NCBI RefSeq assembly: GCF_014202635.1
Contig: NZ_JACHHD010000012.1
Location: forward strand, 1-64,000
Direction: 5' to 3'
Origin: Faecalicoccus acidiformans
Lineage (GTDB): Bacteria; Bacillota_I; Bacilli_A; Erysipelotrichales; Erysipelotrichaceae
DNA length: 64,000 bases
Below, piece after piece: positions 61,189 to 64,000 of the stretch. Below the pieces are notes generated by a model that was not told the DNA's origin, made no database searches, and worked only from the letters and a program-made list of their open reading frames with translations. The translations under genes and the position numbers were made by a program. How positions within the stretch are numbered: the stretch's first letter is position 1; every line of letters begins with the position of its first letter.

Positions 61189-61769
61189 AAGTATATATTG
61201 TTCGGCATGGGCAAACTTACTTTAATGTGATGGGGCGTGTTCAGGGCTGGTGTGATTCTCCCTTAACAAAGCAGGGAATTCAACAGGCAGAGCACCTTGC
61301 CTCTTATTTTGAATCAATTCCTTTGGCCAGCGGCTATCATTCGGGAAGCGAGCGAGCGGCGGATACGCTGGATTTGATTCTAAAAGATAGAGAAGTCCCG
61401 AGAAAAAGGGACAAACGGTTTAAAGAAGTTTTTTTTGGGGATTACGAAGGAGAACTGATTCGAAATATTTTTCCGGATGGAAAAGTCATCCAAGAAGAAT
61501 TTTATGCTCATGGAGGAGAAAATCGCCACGAAGCGGCTATGCGTTTTTTTATGGCTATTCAAGACTTGGAACGACAAGAACAGGGTGATATTTTGATCGT
61601 TAGTCATGGTTCGGTGATTCGGCAGTTTTTGGAAGAACATTCCAAGACTTTTTTTCAAAGAGCTAAAGAGCAGAATCTGACCCGAGCTTTAGTCCCAAAC
61701 TGCTCTGTGTCAGTTGTCGAAATCAAAGAAGGAAAAGTTCGGGTTTTAGAACTTCCCAGATCGGTCTGA
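61185..61769 (+). CDS. histidine phosphatase family (phosphoglycerate-mutase-like) protein
   Basis: A 194-residue branch-1 histidine phosphatase. The nucleophile is in VRHGQTYFNVMGRVQGWCDSPLTKQG (RHG near residue 8), with SGSERAADTL, FKEVFFGDYEGEL and the second catalytic histidine in ILIVSHGSVIRQFLE. The family includes small-molecule phosphatases; the true mutase role is unlikely at this size. It begins inside the GNAT stop codon, giving a two-gene operon. Confidence 0.9.
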   Translation: MKVYIVRHGQTYFNVMGRVQGWCDSPLTKQGIQQAEHLASYFESIPLASGYHSGSERAADTLDLILKDREVPRKRDKRFKEVFFGDYEGELIRNIFPDGKVIQEEFYAHGGENRHEAAMRFFMAIQDLERQEQGDILIVSHGSVIRQFLEEHSKTFFQRAKEQNLTRALVPNCSVSVVEIKEGKVRVLELPRSV

Positions 61770-61847
61770 GCATATCGATATCATTAAATCCATAAGACTG
61801 TTATGATGTACATAGATAGAGAAGTTCTATTTGGAAAAGAGGTCTTT

Positions 61848-63539
61848 ATGAAAAGACTGATAAAATGCTTCATAGCAGTTTTTATTTTACTTGGGTTGGG
61901 CATGAATTCTATGCCTGTGTATGCTTTAGAGGAATTACCGATTTCGGAAGGCAATTTCCCTGATTCGGTTTTTCGTACCTATGTGAATCAATATATTGAT
62001 AAAGATCATAATGGATCCTTATCTGCATCCGAAATGGATGGAGTTCATTCTATTTCGCTTCGCAAGAAAGGAATCACTTCTATGCAGGGAATTGAATATT
62101 TTCCTAATTTAGAAGAGTTGAATTGTGAAGAGAATCAAATTTCGAATCTAGGTTTATCGCAAAATACAAAATTATCGGTTTTGTATACGGATGAAAATCC
62201 GATTTCAATATTGGATTTGACGCACAATCCAGAATTAAAAGTAGTCAATTGTTTTCATGATACATTGACACAGTTGGATCTTTCCCAAAACACCATGTTG
62301 GAAGAACTTGTGGCAGGAGGGAGCTTGCTTCAGAAAATCGATACTCGAAACAATCCGAATTTGAAGGTATTTATGTATTTAGCCGGAAATGCGAAAAGTT
62401 TTGATTTTTCACAGAATCCACAGTTACAAAGTATTTGGATCTCCGGTACGCCAATGACGAGTTTGGATGTTTCGACTAATAAAAACTTGTCACAGTTATG
62501 GTGTCATACTACGAATCTTTCTACGATCGATCTGACGGGGTTTCCATATTTAAATGGATCATCCGTGAATTTATCAGGCAATCGTATGATTTCGATCCAT
62601 ACGGATATTTCGAATGCTTCCGGCATTAATTTACAAGATCAAAAAGCATATACGGCTAAGATTCCTCAAAATCAAACAACTTTTGATTTGCGAAACTTAG
62701 ATCCCAATATTGATCCGTCGGCAATCATTCCCAATGGTTCAATAGAGATTCAAGATGCAGTCTTGCAAGGTGTTAAACCGGGGATGACCATCTCTTATGA
62801 TTATAAAGTAGGAGATTCCCAATTTACTTCTTCTATTACGTTTGAAGAAGAAAACTCTTGGATCCAGCCATTGAATATTGAGGATTGGACTTATGGGGAG
62901 ACCCCATCTATACCGAGTGCCCAGGCAGCATTTGGCGAAGTATCGTTTACCTATTCTGCTTCTAAAGAAGGGCCTTTTGTCAGCGAAGAACCAACCGATG
63001 CGGGGACATGGTTTGTTAAGGCAACGGTTCCATCCGATGGTATTCATATTGGTTTGGAGGATATTTGTGAATTTACGATTCATAAAGCCAAACCTATCGT
63101 GACAACACCTTCCAATCTTTATGGATGGAAAGAGGAATTGCTGGATTCAGTAGTTCTTCCAGAAGGGTTTAGCTGGGAGGATGGAAACCAGGTTTTGAAG
63201 CAAACCGGAGTCTTTACTTTTGAGGCCACCTATACTCCGAAAGATCTTCAGGATTATCTGGTCTTAGAAAATATCCCTGTTCAAGTGGAGGTCAAAGAAA
63301 AGGCAACGGAATCACCAGATTCGGATCAGGATTTGAAACCGGATGATATTCCATCCGATGAAAGCTCAGATTCGAGTGAAAAAACGAACCAAGGAAATCC
63401 TGAAAAAGACAGTTATGGATCTTCCACAAAGAAAAAAACAAATCCTTCTACATCATTGAATACATCGGCTGCAGGATGGATTGCGGCTGGCGCAACTTCC
63501 TTGGCTGCAATTCTATGGATCGTAAAGAGAAAGCATTAA
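61848..63539 (+). CDS. surface LRR protein with atypical C-terminal sorting signal
   Basis: A 563-residue exported protein. Residues 1-26 form a signal peptide ending near VYALEE. An EF-hand-like DKDHNGSLSASE follows, then 6-7 short leucine-rich repeats (ELNCEENQISNLGLSQNTKLS, LDLTHNPELKVVNC) and Ig-like or SLAP-like domains. The C-terminus has a Ser/Lys-rich linker, then NPSTS, a hydrophobic helix (AGWIAAGATSLAAILWIV) and KRKH. The sorting motif is NPSTS instead of LPXTG, so anchoring may use a class B-like sortase. The ATG at 61848 has an AAAGAGG site. Probably a cell-wall adhesin. Confidence 0.82.
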   Translation: MKRLIKCFIAVFILLGLGMNSMPVYALEELPISEGNFPDSVFRTYVNQYIDKDHNGSLSASEMDGVHSISLRKKGITSMQGIEYFPNLEELNCEENQISNLGLSQNTKLSVLYTDENPISILDLTHNPELKVVNCFHDTLTQLDLSQNTMLEELVAGGSLLQKIDTRNNPNLKVFMYLAGNAKSFDFSQNPQLQSIWISGTPMTSLDVSTNKNLSQLWCHTTNLSTIDLTGFPYLNGSSVNLSGNRMISIHTDISNASGINLQDQKAYTAKIPQNQTTFDLRNLDPNIDPSAIIPNGSIEIQDAVLQGVKPGMTISYDYKVGDSQFTSSITFEEENSWIQPLNIEDWTYGETPSIPSAQAAFGEVSFTYSASKEGPFVSEEPTDAGTWFVKATVPSDGIHIGLEDICEFTIHKAKPIVTTPSNLYGWKEELLDSVVLPEGFSWEDGNQVLKQTGVFTFEATYTPKDLQDYLVLENIPVQVEVKEKATESPDSDQDLKPDDIPSDESSDSSEKTNQGNPEKDSYGSSTKKKTNPSTSLNTSAAGWIAAGATSLAAILWIVKRKH

Positions 63540-63565
63540 AAAAGGACCTGTGAAGGTCCTTTTGG
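63538..63565. terminator. bidirectional terminator between the LRR gene and gdhA
   Basis: AAAAGGACC and GGTCCTTTT around a 6-nt loop with T/A runs on both sides. It serves converging genes. Confidence 0.9.
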
Positions 63566-63569
63566 CATT

Positions 63570-64000
<431 letters not shown>

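Overview
The window looks like chromosomal DNA of a low-to-mid GC Gram-positive anaerobe of the Bacillota, most likely a gut Erysipelotrichia-type bacterium. This rests on gene content and control style: a T-box, THF and manganese riboswitches, CIRCE and Rex-like operators, AddAB instead of RecBCD, ComFA/ComFC, an ECF-type S component, GGAGG-type ribosome binding sites and many intrinsic terminators. No marker fixes the genus. The strain placement is inference.

Layout. 1-1.2 kb is an accessory edge: the end of a decayed IS21-family element, then a RelE/ParE-RelB type toxin-antitoxin pair. 1.3-4.3 kb holds a minus-strand cassette of a HIRAN-domain protein, an intracellular serpin, an R2K-type ATP-grasp ligase (broken by a one-base deletion) and an anchored acidic protein. 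A WYL regulator follows. 5.5-17.7 kb is mostly housekeeping: a secreted NUC nuclease, rpmE, an aminotransferase, a HAD phosphatase, an alpha/beta hydrolase, comFA-comFC, a membrane coiled-coil protein, a shortened glmU, prs, an ArsC/Spx-like protein, tatD and an SNF-family transporter.

17.8-28.9 kb carries a CorC/HlyC-type protein behind an attenuated leader, a GntR regulator divergent from a deoC-manA-SDR operon, a glucosaminidase, prfA-prmC-map and a cytidylate-kinase-like gene. 28.9-38.0 kb carries addAB, a KdpDE-like two-component system without kdp pump genes, and a split chromate transporter. 38.0-43.6 kb holds a predicted immunity-like protein, tRNA-Glu(CTC), hsp20 between two CIRCE boxes, folT with a THF riboswitch, pta with a Rex-like site, and an ACT/PFL pair. 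43.6-47.8 kb is an arginine-type T-box operon: an ABC amino acid importer, an aminotransferase and perhaps a lipoprotein. It also has a short arginine-rich leader ORF after the T-box terminator.

47.9-58.5 kb: a metallophosphoesterase, a MATE exporter with a leader hairpin, and rpoB-rpoC. A 379-bp miniature element with three repeats at each end lies directly after rpoC. 58.5-64 kb: cyuA-like cysteine desulfidase, mntP with a Mn riboswitch, a GNAT/phosphatase pair, a surface LRR protein, and the C-terminal part of glutamate dehydrogenase running off the end.

Most unusual items: the HIRAN-serpin-R2K cassette, the miniature element between rpoC and its apparent terminator, the Arg-rich ORF after an Arg T-box, four genes whose -10 box sits exactly 6 nt before the ATG (leaderless candidates), a GlmU lacking its acetyltransferase part, and two homopolymer frameshifts.
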